This document shows positions 16,075-23,249 of a stretch of 51,932 nt of DNA, piece by piece. Below the pieces are notes generated by a model. That model had not been told where the DNA came from, did no database searches, and was given only the letters and a program-made list of their open reading frames with translations. Where the stretch lies: positions 1-51,932 of the forward strand of contig JBOGIG010000064.1 of NCBI GenBank assembly GCA_050742455.1, in the 5' to 3' direction. Positions within the stretch are counted from its first letter, which is position 1, and every line of letters begins with the position of its first letter. A program made the position numbers and the translations under genes. The DNA comes from JBOGIG01 sp050742455 (GTDB lineage: Bacteria; Actinomycetota; Acidimicrobiia; Acidimicrobiales; JBOGIG01).

Positions 16075-16125
16075 CAGGATTGGCTGTCCCCGCTCCGAAT
16101 GCCGGAGACCCTACCCGTGGTTACA

Positions 16126-16136
16126 TACAATACAAT
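16126..16136 (+). promoter_or_regulatory. Doubled -10 element (TACAATACAAT) of the YbjQ-like operon
   Basis: Two overlapping TACAAT hexamers (16126-16131 and 16131-16136). The second ends 8 nt before the ATG at 16145, implying a leaderless or 1-2 nt leader transcript. No clear -35 was found. Confidence 0.5.
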
Positions 16137-16144
16137 GTCGCGAT

Positions 16145-16546
16145 ATGTCCTCCACCGGCTCCGATTTCGACGGCGCCCTCCCCATGGACATGCTGGTGGC
16201 CTCGCTCAGTGCCGACTCGTCTGACAACGAGAGCTTTTTCGAGGTGCTGGCAGTCAAGCTGGGCGACACATTGGGTCCCCGGATGACCCAGGAGCGCGAG
16301 GGCGGCCTTCGCCATCGGGATCACCGGGTGAAACGAGTGTCGATCGTGCTGGGGGACGACGAGCTGGAGGCCACCCGGGACAGGGGGCGGATAGTTTGGC
16401 GCCTGCGACATACGGTTAGAGGAGTGGTGTTGCGCAATCAGGAGTTGGATGCGGGGTCCTGGCTGCAGGCGCTGTTGGAGCATCTGGCCGCCGAGGCCCA
16501 GGCCAATGCCTCGACCCGGGCGGCGCTGGAATCGCTGCTGACGTGA
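16145..16546 (+). CDS. Uncharacterised protein, first gene of the YbjQ-like operon
   Basis: I do not recognise this 133-residue protein. It has no membrane segment or signal peptide and is rich in acidic and Arg residues. It runs from an acidic N-terminus (SADSSDNESFFEVLAVKLGD) through a basic middle (HRDHRVKRVSIVLGDDELEATR) to a helical C-terminus (WLQALLEHLAAEAQANASTRAALESLL). It is first in a tight same-strand series with three double-YbjQ genes (34 nt to the next start) and lies divergent to pspA. The context suggests a partner or regulator of the YbjQ-like proteins, but nothing in the sequence proves it. Confidence 0.75.
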   Translation: MSSTGSDFDGALPMDMLVASLSADSSDNESFFEVLAVKLGDTLGPRMTQEREGGLRHRDHRVKRVSIVLGDDELEATRDRGRIVWRLRHTVRGVVLRNQELDAGSWLQALLEHLAAEAQANASTRAALESLLT

Positions 16547-16580
16547 GCCAGGCTTCAAGGCGATGGGAAAGGGAGATGGC

Positions 16581-17402
16581 ATGACAACGGTTGACCCGAA
16601 GGCTGTGGGGCTGCCCCCCGACGCGCTTGGTCGTCTCGAGGAGCTTGAATCCAAGGAGGGAAAGCCAGGCCTGTTTACCTCCGACCTGTCGGTCAACGAG
16701 TTCCTCCTGGTCAAGGAGGCGGGTTTTGATCCCAAAGGGCTTGTCTTCGGCAGCTCGATCTACCACATCGGTCTCCAGCGCAAGTCGTGGAGTCGCAACC
16801 AGGAACTCGAGTCGCTGTCCCAGGCAATGTACGCCGCCAGGGAGCTGGCCATGTCGCGCATGGAGGCCGAGGCGGACGTTTTGGGATCCGACGGGGTGGT
16901 AGGAGTTCGTCTGGACATCAACTTTTACGACTGGGGCAAGCATTCGGCCGAGTTCATAGCCATTGGAACCGCCGTCTCGTCCCAGGACAAGACATCCTGG
17001 CGCAACGTCGAGAACCAGCCCTTCACCAGTGATTTGTCCGGCCAGGACTTCTGGACTTTGGTGCAGTCCGGTTACATGCCCCTCGGGTTGGTCATGGGCA
17101 CCTGCGTGTATCACGTGGCCCATCAAGGGATGGCCAAGGCTCTGGCCCAGGTGGGGGCCAACGCCGAGATGACCAACTTCACCCAGGCCCTCTACGAGGC
17201 CCGCGAGCTGGCCATGGAGCGGATGCAAGAAGAGGCATCCAGGCTTGGCGCCGAGGGTATCGTCGGCGTCCAGCTAGTGGAGAAGTCGCACTTTTGGGGT
17301 TCGCACGTGATCGAATTCCTGGCCGTGGGAACGGCGGTCAAGCCCATCCGGGACGACCACGTCATCGCCCAGCCCCAGATGGTCCTCTCCCTGGACCGCT
17401 GA
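16581..17402 (+). CDS. Double YbjQ-like (PF01906-type) protein, copy 1
   Basis: A 273-residue protein built of two YbjQ-like modules of about 105 residues. Module 1 starts FTSDLSVNEF and has GLVFGSSIYHIG, AARELAMSRMEAEA, GVVGVRLDI and EFIAIGTAV. Module 2 starts FTSDLSGQDF with GLVMGTCVYHVA, EARELAMERMQEEA, GIVGVQ and VIEFLAVGTAV. The PF01906 family is labelled putative heavy-metal-binding, but its function is not known; solved members form pentameric rings. No Cys/His cluster marks a metal site. I chose the ATG at 16581 for its SD (AAAGGGAG); an ATG 6 codons upstream is possible. Copies 2 and 3 follow in the same operon. Confidence 0.85.
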   Translation: MTTVDPKAVGLPPDALGRLEELESKEGKPGLFTSDLSVNEFLLVKEAGFDPKGLVFGSSIYHIGLQRKSWSRNQELESLSQAMYAARELAMSRMEAEADVLGSDGVVGVRLDINFYDWGKHSAEFIAIGTAVSSQDKTSWRNVENQPFTSDLSGQDFWTLVQSGYMPLGLVMGTCVYHVAHQGMAKALAQVGANAEMTNFTQALYEARELAMERMQEEASRLGAEGIVGVQLVEKSHFWGSHVIEFLAVGTAVKPIRDDHVIAQPQMVLSLDR

Positions 17403-17403
17403 C

Positions 17404-18357
17404 GTGTGCGTCGGTCCCCCTGGCGACGCTGCGCCCGAGCCCCATACCGATGGCGTGACGTCCGACGCTCCGGCCGGGGGCGGCCTGGTCCTGCCCGAAG
17501 CGGCTCGTAAGCGCATAGCTGCGGCCGGTGCCGGGAGCGGCGGGTGGTCCAGCGACTTGTCGGTTGGCGAGTTGGCCGCCATCCGCCAGTCGGGCTTTCA
17601 ACCGGTTGGTCTGGTCATGGGCAGCTCGATCTATCGGCTCGGCGGTCAATACGGCAACAACTGGTACTCGAACTATGGCGGGAGGGGTGGCTATTTCCGC
17701 CAGTACCCGTGCCCCCATGGCTTCGGGCAGTGGGGGGCTCAGGGACACTTCTGGGGCGCCAATTGGGAGCACTCCTACCACGAGGCGGGGCTGGAAGAAG
17801 CCCAGCGCCTGGCCATGTCTCGACTGGAGGAGGAGGCCACCGAACTCGGCGCCCACGGAGTGGTGGGGGTGCGGCTCACCTTCCGTCACCTGGCCGCGGT
17901 CGGCGGCCTGGTCGAGTTCACCGTGGTGGGCACCGGCATCCACCGCCCCGGGGTCGCTCCCCTGGCCACTCCGTTCACTTCACACCTGTCCGGGCAGGAT
18001 TTTGCCAAGCTCATGCGGTCGGGCTGCATTCCGGCCGCCCTGGTGATGGGCATCGCCGCATTGGAGGCGGATCCGGGCTGTGGGGCCCGCCTCTCCATGA
18101 ACTCGTGGGTCAACGGGGAGGTCCAACAGTACAGCGACGTCATAGACGCGGCCCGAGCGATCGCCACTCAGAAGCTGGAGCGCGCCACTTCATCGGTGGG
18201 TGACGCCGTGGTCGGAGCAAATATCGATTTGCGGGTCCATGACGTTGGGGAGTCCAAGCTGGCCGAGGTCATGGTGATAGGAACGGCGGTGCGCAGATTC
18301 GCCACTGCCCCCCTGGACGAACCACCGCTGCCCATGATGCGCCTGGTCGATCGATGA
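17404..18357 (+). CDS. Double YbjQ-like protein, copy 2 (divergent)
   Basis: A 317-residue paralogue of its neighbours. Module 1 (from WSSDLSVGEL) keeps GLVMGSSIYRLGG but carries an aromatic Gly/Tyr/Trp-rich insert (YGNNWYSNYGGRGGYF to WGANWEHSYHEAG) before the AMSRLEEEA helix. Module 2 (from FTSHLSGQDF) is strongly diverged: VYHVA is lost, and DAARAIATQKLERA replaces the ARELA helix. The insert makes it the odd member of the set. It starts GTG at 17404, 1 nt after the copy 1 stop; GTG at 17455 is an alternative. Its stop overlaps the ATG of copy 3 (ATGA). Function unknown. Confidence 0.82.
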   Translation: MCVGPPGDAAPEPHTDGVTSDAPAGGGLVLPEAARKRIAAAGAGSGGWSSDLSVGELAAIRQSGFQPVGLVMGSSIYRLGGQYGNNWYSNYGGRGGYFRQYPCPHGFGQWGAQGHFWGANWEHSYHEAGLEEAQRLAMSRLEEEATELGAHGVVGVRLTFRHLAAVGGLVEFTVVGTGIHRPGVAPLATPFTSHLSGQDFAKLMRSGCIPAALVMGIAALEADPGCGARLSMNSWVNGEVQQYSDVIDAARAIATQKLERATSSVGDAVVGANIDLRVHDVGESKLAEVMVIGTAVRRFATAPLDEPPLPMMRLVDR

Positions 18358-19241
18358 CCGGACCCGGGCCACATCTAGGGTCGGCCGCCGACGCCGCCCT
18401 GGCCGACCTGCGTCACCCCCCCAATCACGCCGCCTCTTCGACGGGCGGCCGGGCGGTCACTTCCTCGGACCTTTCGGTGGACGAGGACATCCTGGTCCGT
18501 GAGGCGGGATTTGAGGCCCTGGGCCTGGTTTCGGGCGCAGCCGTGTTCCACATCGGCATGGTGGGAATGATGCAGGGGATGGGCAACGCGGAACTCTCCA
18601 GCCTCAGCCAGGCCATGTACCAGGCCCGGGAGAGCGCCGTCGGCCGGCTGGTGGCGGCAGGCGAGCGACTGGGCGGGACCGGGGTGGTCGGAGTCCGTCT
18701 CGACATCGAGATGTTCGAGCATCGCTCCCACCTGGCCCAATTCGTGGCCTTCGGGACCGCCATCGCCGACCGCGATCCCAAGCGGGCGGCCGGGGCGCCA
18801 TTTTTCACCAGCGACCTGTCCGGACAGGATCTCTACCTATTGAACCGGGCCGGTTACAGACCCGTCGGCCTGGTAATGGGGTCGTGTGTCTATCACGTGG
18901 CGCGGCAGGGATTTGGACGCTGGGCCTCGGGCCAGACGCAGAACCAGGAGATGACCACCTACACCGAAGCCCTATACGAGGCCCGGGAGCTGGCCATGGG
19001 ACGGCTCCAGGATGAAGCTATCCGGGTCGGGGCCGACGGGGTGGTGGGAGTACAGACCTCCGAGCGTTCACACGTGTGGGGGAGCCACGTCATCGAATTT
19101 TTCACTTTGGGCACCGGGGTGCGCCTGACATCGGACCAGCACCGGCGGATCGACCCCAGGCCCGTGGTACCGCTGGACGATCCGGTGGTGGCCACCGATC
19201 CCGGGGCCGTGATCGGAAGCGGAGCGGTCAGCGGGGACTAG
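18354..19241 (+). CDS. Double YbjQ-like protein, copy 3
   Basis: A 295-residue paralogue. The first 35 residues are a variable Ala/Pro-rich leader. Module 1 starts SSDLSVDED (AVFHIGMVGMMQG, YQARESAVGRLVAAGE, GVVGVRLDIEMF, QFVAFGTAI). Module 2 starts FTSDLSGQDL (GLVMGSCVYHVAR, YEARELAMGRLQDEA, GVVGVQTSERSHVWGSHVIEF). Module 2 is closest to module 2 of copy 1. The tail (about 265-295) is low complexity. It is translationally coupled to copy 2. The six modules in three genes show duplication both inside and between genes. Confidence 0.84.
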   Translation: MTGPGPHLGSAADAALADLRHPPNHAASSTGGRAVTSSDLSVDEDILVREAGFEALGLVSGAAVFHIGMVGMMQGMGNAELSSLSQAMYQARESAVGRLVAAGERLGGTGVVGVRLDIEMFEHRSHLAQFVAFGTAIADRDPKRAAGAPFFTSDLSGQDLYLLNRAGYRPVGLVMGSCVYHVARQGFGRWASGQTQNQEMTTYTEALYEARELAMGRLQDEAIRVGADGVVGVQTSERSHVWGSHVIEFFTLGTGVRLTSDQHRRIDPRPVVPLDDPVVATDPGAVIGSGAVSGD

Positions 19242-19272
19242 GTGCGCCCCAGCCGCGGGGCCGGGTCAATCC

Positions 19273-19450
19273 TCAATTGGTCAAACGGAACCACACGGCC
19301 TTGCCCTTGTGGTTGGGGATCACTCCCCAGGCGTTGGCCACCTTCGCCACCAGCGCCAGGCCGCGGCCGTGCTCGTCCCATGGGCTGGCGATGGGCACTC
19401 CTGGCGTCAAGGGGCACTGGACCCCGCCAGAATCCGTTGCCCCCGAGAAC
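19273..19450 (-). pseudogene. Truncated C-terminal remnant of an RsbW-like HATPase
   Basis: Reading the minus strand in the frame that stops at 19273-19275 gives GATDSGG, then PIASPWDEHGRGLALVAKVANAWG and a tail ending GKAVWFRLTN. This is the G2 box and C-terminus of an anti-sigma-type ATP-binding domain (compare GRGLILLDAIARTWG...GKVVWFEV in the intact gene at 50281). Upstream, the frame runs straight into tRNA-Gly with no start codon and no N-box, so about two thirds of the gene is missing. It is probably the scar of an insertion or deletion at the tRNA 3' end. Confidence 0.65.
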
Positions 19451-19481
19451 CGCGGCCTTTTTAGGTCGAGACACGATCGAG

Positions 19482-19552
19482 AGCGGGTGACGGGAATCGA
19501 ACCCGCGTAACCAGCTTGGAAGGCTGGGGCTCTGCCGCTGAGCTACACCCGC
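19482..19552 (-). tRNA. tRNA-Gly (TCC)
   Basis: A 71-nt cloverleaf. The acceptor stem GCGGGTG pairs with CACCCGC, the anticodon loop carries TCC in CTTCCAA, and the T-arm holds GGTTCGATTCC. CCA is not encoded. TAGATT (19562-19567) ends 9 nt upstream. Confidence 0.95.
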
Positions 19553-19561
19553 GCGGCTCGC

Positions 19562-19567
19562 AATCTA
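19562..19567 (-). promoter_or_regulatory. -10 element (TAGATT) of tRNA-Gly
   Basis: TAGATT on the minus strand ends 9 nt before the mature tRNA 5' end, so the precursor leader would be only a few nt. Confidence 0.4.
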
Positions 19568-19605
19568 TCTCGGAAGGGATATTTGGGGGGAACAACACCA
19601 AGACG

Positions 19606-19681
19606 TGGTCGGGGAGGGGGGATTTGAACCCCCGACCTCCTGCTCCCAAAGCAGGCGCGCTAGCCGCTGCGCTACACCCCG
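19606..19681 (-). tRNA. tRNA-Pro (TGG), CCA encoded
   Basis: A cloverleaf with anticodon TGG in loop TTTGGGA, D-arm TAGCGCAGCGGCTAGCGCG, and T-arm GGGGGTTCAAATCCCCC. The 3' end reads A-CCA at 19609-19606. The acceptor is CGGGGTG against CTCCCCG, with one T:T mismatch at pair 6-67; the rest pairs. The short 9-nt leader follows a strong TACAAT. Confidence 0.93.
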
Positions 19682-19690
19682 TCAGCCAAC

Positions 19691-19696
19691 ATTGTA
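19691..19696 (-). promoter_or_regulatory. -10 element (TACAAT) of tRNA-Pro
   Basis: TACAAT on the minus strand, 9 nt before the tRNA 5' end. Confidence 0.45.
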
Positions 19697-19833
19697 GGTC
19701 ATCGGTCCAGGCGGGCTCTGCCAACCGGTCCGCTGGACCGGGGCCACCGACAGGGGCCGACCGGGGCCACCGACCGGGTTCGATCTGGGTCGGTCGGAGG
19801 CGTCAGATCGGCCCGATAGACTTCGCTTCCTGT

Positions 19834-21315
19834 ATGGAATCTACCCTTCAGCCCCTGGACGGCAACAAAGTCAAGCTCACCATCGAGGTTGCCGAAACGG
19901 AGTTTGAGGAAGCTCTCGACGACGCCTATCGCCGCTTGGCCCGCGAGGTTCGAGTGCCCGGCTTTCGTCCGGGGAAAGTCCCGCGCCGCATCCTGGAGGC
20001 CAAGGTCGGTGCCGGGACCCTGCGCCAGGAGGCGTTGAAGGATTCCCTGCCCGACTTCTATGCCCAGGCCGTCATGGACAGCGACCTCGATCCCATAGCG
20101 CCACCGGAGATTGACATCACTGGTGGTCAAGAAGGCGGATCGGTCAGCTTCGATGCTGTGGTCGAGGTCCGCCCCGAGGTTGCCATCCCGGGCCACGACG
20201 GCCTGGTCGTCACCCTGCCCGGCCTGGACGTGAGCGAAGAGGACATAGTGGCTCAGATTGACCGAATGCGCGATCAGTTCGGCGAACTTTCGGTTGTGCA
20301 GCGACCGGCCCGCGATGGGGACCACGCCACCATTGACATCAAGGGCTATCGCCACTCCGAAGTGCTCGATGGTCTTTCGGCCGACGACTACCTCTATGAG
20401 TTGGGTAGCAAGTCCCTGGTGCCCAAGTTGGACGAGACCCTGCAAGGGGCCAAGGCGGGCGACATCTTCAAGTTCAGCGACAAGGTGGACGAAGCCGACG
20501 AAGTGAACTTCCAGGTCCTGGTCAAGGAGGTCAAGGAGAAGATCCTCCCCGAGGTCAACGACGAGTGGGCCTCGGATGCCTCAGAGTTCGACACCGTGGA
20601 GGAGCTGCGGGCCGACATCTCCACCCGGATGAGCATGGTCAAGAAGGTTCAGGCCCAGATGACCCTGCGCAGCCAGGCTCTGGAGGCTCTGGCCCAACTG
20701 GTGGCCGAGGACATCCCGGACTCCCTCATCGCCGAGGAAGTGGAGCGCAGGCTCGGAGATCTCGACCATCGCCTCCACGACCAAGGGGCCACCGTGCAAC
20801 AGTACCTGGCGGCCACCGGGATGTCCGGCGACGAACTGGTGGTCGGGTTGAAGGAAGCGGCCGAGTCGGCGGTGCGGTCCGATCTGGCCCTGCGGGCGTT
20901 GGCTCTGGCCCAGGACATGGTGGCCACCGAAGAGGACGTCGACGCCGAGCTGGCCCGGTTGGGCGAGCAAGCCGGGTTGGAAGTCGAGGAGGTGCGGTCC
21001 CAGCTGGACCAGGGGGGCCAGATGAGGGCGGTGCGGTCCGACATCGTCAAATCCAAGGCCCTGACCTGGCTCATCGACAACGTGACCTTGGTCGATGAGG
21101 CCGGCAATACAATCAATCGTGGTGATCTGGCTGTCGAGTCTCCCGATCGAAGCGACGAAGTCTCCCCGTCAGGGGTCCGCGCCCAGAGCGACAACAAGGG
21201 CGAAGATGAGGGGGTGGGAGAGGAACCCACATCGGTCAACCAACCCGGCCCCGACACCCAGATATCAGATGAAACCACTCAGCCCCTGCCCAACTCCGTG
21301 GAGAGCCCAGCGTGA
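19834..21315 (+). CDS. tig: Trigger factor
   Basis: A 493-residue ribosome-bound chaperone and peptidyl-prolyl isomerase. The N-terminal ribosome-binding domain carries VPGFRPGKVPR (the GFRxGxxP signature, about residues 42-52). The PPIase domain follows (GDHATIDIKGY to FQVLVKEVKEKILPEV), then the helical C-domain. The last 60 residues are an acidic, disordered tail typical of actinobacterial Tig. The ATG at 19834 is preceded by TAGACT (19817-19822) with 11 nt between, giving a leader of about 5 nt. The open frame upstream crosses the tRNA genes and is not coding. The stop overlaps the clpP GTG. Confidence 0.97.
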   Translation: MESTLQPLDGNKVKLTIEVAETEFEEALDDAYRRLAREVRVPGFRPGKVPRRILEAKVGAGTLRQEALKDSLPDFYAQAVMDSDLDPIAPPEIDITGGQEGGSVSFDAVVEVRPEVAIPGHDGLVVTLPGLDVSEEDIVAQIDRMRDQFGELSVVQRPARDGDHATIDIKGYRHSEVLDGLSADDYLYELGSKSLVPKLDETLQGAKAGDIFKFSDKVDEADEVNFQVLVKEVKEKILPEVNDEWASDASEFDTVEELRADISTRMSMVKKVQAQMTLRSQALEALAQLVAEDIPDSLIAEEVERRLGDLDHRLHDQGATVQQYLAATGMSGDELVVGLKEAAESAVRSDLALRALALAQDMVATEEDVDAELARLGEQAGLEVEEVRSQLDQGGQMRAVRSDIVKSKALTWLIDNVTLVDEAGNTINRGDLAVESPDRSDEVSPSGVRAQSDNKGEDEGVGEEPTSVNQPGPDTQISDETTQPLPNSVESPA

Positions 21316-21947
21316 TCCAGCCTGCATATAACTACTTGGTACCGACGGTCATCGAGTCGAGCAACCGGGGGGAGAGGGCCTATGACCTGTACTCCCGGTT
21401 GCTGCGCGAACGGATCATCTTCCTCGGCACCCCGATCGACGACACGGTGGCCAATCTGGTCTGCGCCCAGCTCCTGTACCTGGAGTACGACGACCCCGAC
21501 AAGGACATCAACGTCTACATCAATTCACCTGGCGGCGACATTACGGCTTTGTTTGCCATCTACGACACTATGAAATTCATCAAGCCGGACAAGTCCACAT
21601 TTTGCTATGGCCAGGCGGCATCGGCTGCCGCCGTGCTGCTGGCGGCAGGGACCAAGGGGAAGCGATTTGCCCTGCCACACGCTCGTATCCTGTTGCACCA
21701 GCCCTACGGCGGGGCGGCGGGCCAGGCCACAGACATCGAACTGCAGGCCAAGGAGATTTTGCGCATGCGGGACCTTCTCAATGGCATGCTGGCCCAGGAC
21801 ACGGGCCAGTCCATCGAAAGAATCGAGAAGGACACCGACCGCGATTTCATAATGGATGCCGAGGAATCAAAGGAGTACGGGCTGATCGACGAGGTCATCA
21901 CCACCCGGGAGATGGCTCTCGTGCAGTCAAGCCAGGGCGCAGCGTAG
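21312..21947 (+). CDS. clpP: ATP-dependent Clp protease proteolytic subunit
   Basis: A 211-residue serine peptidase forming the 14-mer barrel. The triad is S104 (in GQAASAA), H129 (LLHQP) and D178 (DTDRDF), with spacings 25 and 49 as in E. coli ClpP. The GTG start overlaps the tig stop (GTGA), and clpX follows 15 nt later, so chaperone, peptidase and unfoldase are made from one transcript. Many actinobacteria carry two adjacent clpP genes; only one is seen here. The N-terminal residues MIQPAYNYLVPTVIE match the axial-loop region. Confidence 0.97.
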   Translation: MIQPAYNYLVPTVIESSNRGERAYDLYSRLLRERIIFLGTPIDDTVANLVCAQLLYLEYDDPDKDINVYINSPGGDITALFAIYDTMKFIKPDKSTFCYGQAASAAAVLLAAGTKGKRFALPHARILLHQPYGGAAGQATDIELQAKEILRMRDLLNGMLAQDTGQSIERIEKDTDRDFIMDAEESKEYGLIDEVITTREMALVQSSQGAA

Positions 21948-21962
21948 GTAACGGGGGGATCA

Positions 21963-23243
21963 ATGGCAAAGTTCGGAGACGGCGGGGACCTCGTGAAGTG
22001 CAGCTTCTGCGGCAAGTCGCAGAAGCAGGTGAAGAAGTTGATTGCCGGCCCAGGTGTCTACATCTGCGACGAGTGCATCGACCTGTGCAACGACATCATC
22101 GAGGAGGAGCTGTCCGAGACCTCGGAGCTGCGTTTCGACGAACTGCCCAAGCCCAGGGAGATATTCGACTTCCTCAATGATTACGTGATCGGCCAGGATT
22201 ACGCCAAGAAGATCCTATCCGTGGCGGTCTACAACCACTACAAGCGAGTGCAGTCAGGGCAAAAGGGCCACCACGAAGCCGATGTAGAGCTTGCCAAGTC
22301 CAACATCTTGCTCCTGGGCCCTACAGGTTGTGGCAAGACGCTGCTTGCCCAGACCTTGGCTCGCATGCTCAACGTGCCCTTCGCAATCGCCGATGCCACC
22401 GCTCTGACCGAGGCCGGCTATGTGGGCGAGGACGTCGAGAACATCCTCCTCAAGCTGATCCAGGCGGCCGACTACGACGTCAAGAAGGCCGAGACGGGCA
22501 TCATCTACATAGACGAGATCGACAAGGTGGCCCGCAAGAGCGAGAACCCGTCGATCACCCGCGATGTATCGGGCGAAGGCGTGCAGCAGGCTCTGCTCAA
22601 GATCCTCGAAGGCACGGTAGCCTCGGTTCCCCCCCAGGGCGGTCGTAAGCATCCCCACCAGGAATTTATCCAGATCGACACGACCAACGTCCTGTTCATC
22701 TGTGGCGGGGCCTTTGCCGGGCTGGACAAGATCATCGAGAGCCGCAGTGGCCGCAGCGGTATTGGCTTTCGGGCCGACGTCCGCCCGGCCGGTGAGCGCG
22801 ACGAAGGTGAGATGCTGCGCCAGGTGCTGCCTGAGGACCTGCTCAAGTTCGGTCTCATTCCTGAATTTGTCGGCCGACTTCCCATTATCGGCGCGGTGTC
22901 CAACCTGGACAAACAAGCCCTGGTCCGTATCCTGGTGGAGCCGAAGAACGCCTTGATGAAGCAATACCGCAAGGTGTTCGAGCTCGACAATGTGGAGCTC
23001 GAACTATCCGAGGATGCCCTGGACGCCGTAGCCGAGCTGGCATTGCTCAGAGGCACCGGTGCCCGAGGCCTGCGGGCAATCCTCGAAGAAGTCCTCCTGG
23101 ACGTGATGTACGACCTGCCGAGTCGCAACGACGTGGGCAAGTGCGTCATCGACCGGTCAGTGGTGCTCGACCGGGTCCATCCCACTCTGGTCACCCGCCC
23201 TGATCCTGACAAGGTTGACCGCCCAAGACGCGCTGCTTCCTAG
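21963..23243 (+). CDS. clpX: ATP-dependent Clp protease ATP-binding subunit ClpX
   Basis: A 426-residue AAA+ unfoldase. The N-terminal zinc domain uses C13, C16, C35 and C38. Walker A is GPTGCGKT, the pore loop is GYVGED, Walker B is IIYIDEID, and the ClpP-docking loop is IGF (267-269). It feeds substrates to the ClpP barrel encoded just upstream. The ATG has a GGGGGA SD. In many genomes valS lies between clpX and folC; here folC follows directly after 6 nt. Confidence 0.98.
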   Translation: MAKFGDGGDLVKCSFCGKSQKQVKKLIAGPGVYICDECIDLCNDIIEEELSETSELRFDELPKPREIFDFLNDYVIGQDYAKKILSVAVYNHYKRVQSGQKGHHEADVELAKSNILLLGPTGCGKTLLAQTLARMLNVPFAIADATALTEAGYVGEDVENILLKLIQAADYDVKKAETGIIYIDEIDKVARKSENPSITRDVSGEGVQQALLKILEGTVASVPPQGGRKHPHQEFIQIDTTNVLFICGGAFAGLDKIIESRSGRSGIGFRADVRPAGERDEGEMLRQVLPEDLLKFGLIPEFVGRLPIIGAVSNLDKQALVRILVEPKNALMKQYRKVFELDNVELELSEDALDAVAELALLRGTGARGLRAILEEVLLDVMYDLPSRNDVGKCVIDRSVVLDRVHPTLVTRPDPDKVDRPRRAAS

Positions 23244-23249
23244 ACGCGG

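Noticed and set aside
19516..19833. Long N-terminal extension of trigger factor
   Set aside because: It runs through both tRNA genes; the Tig fold starts at the ATG at 19834.
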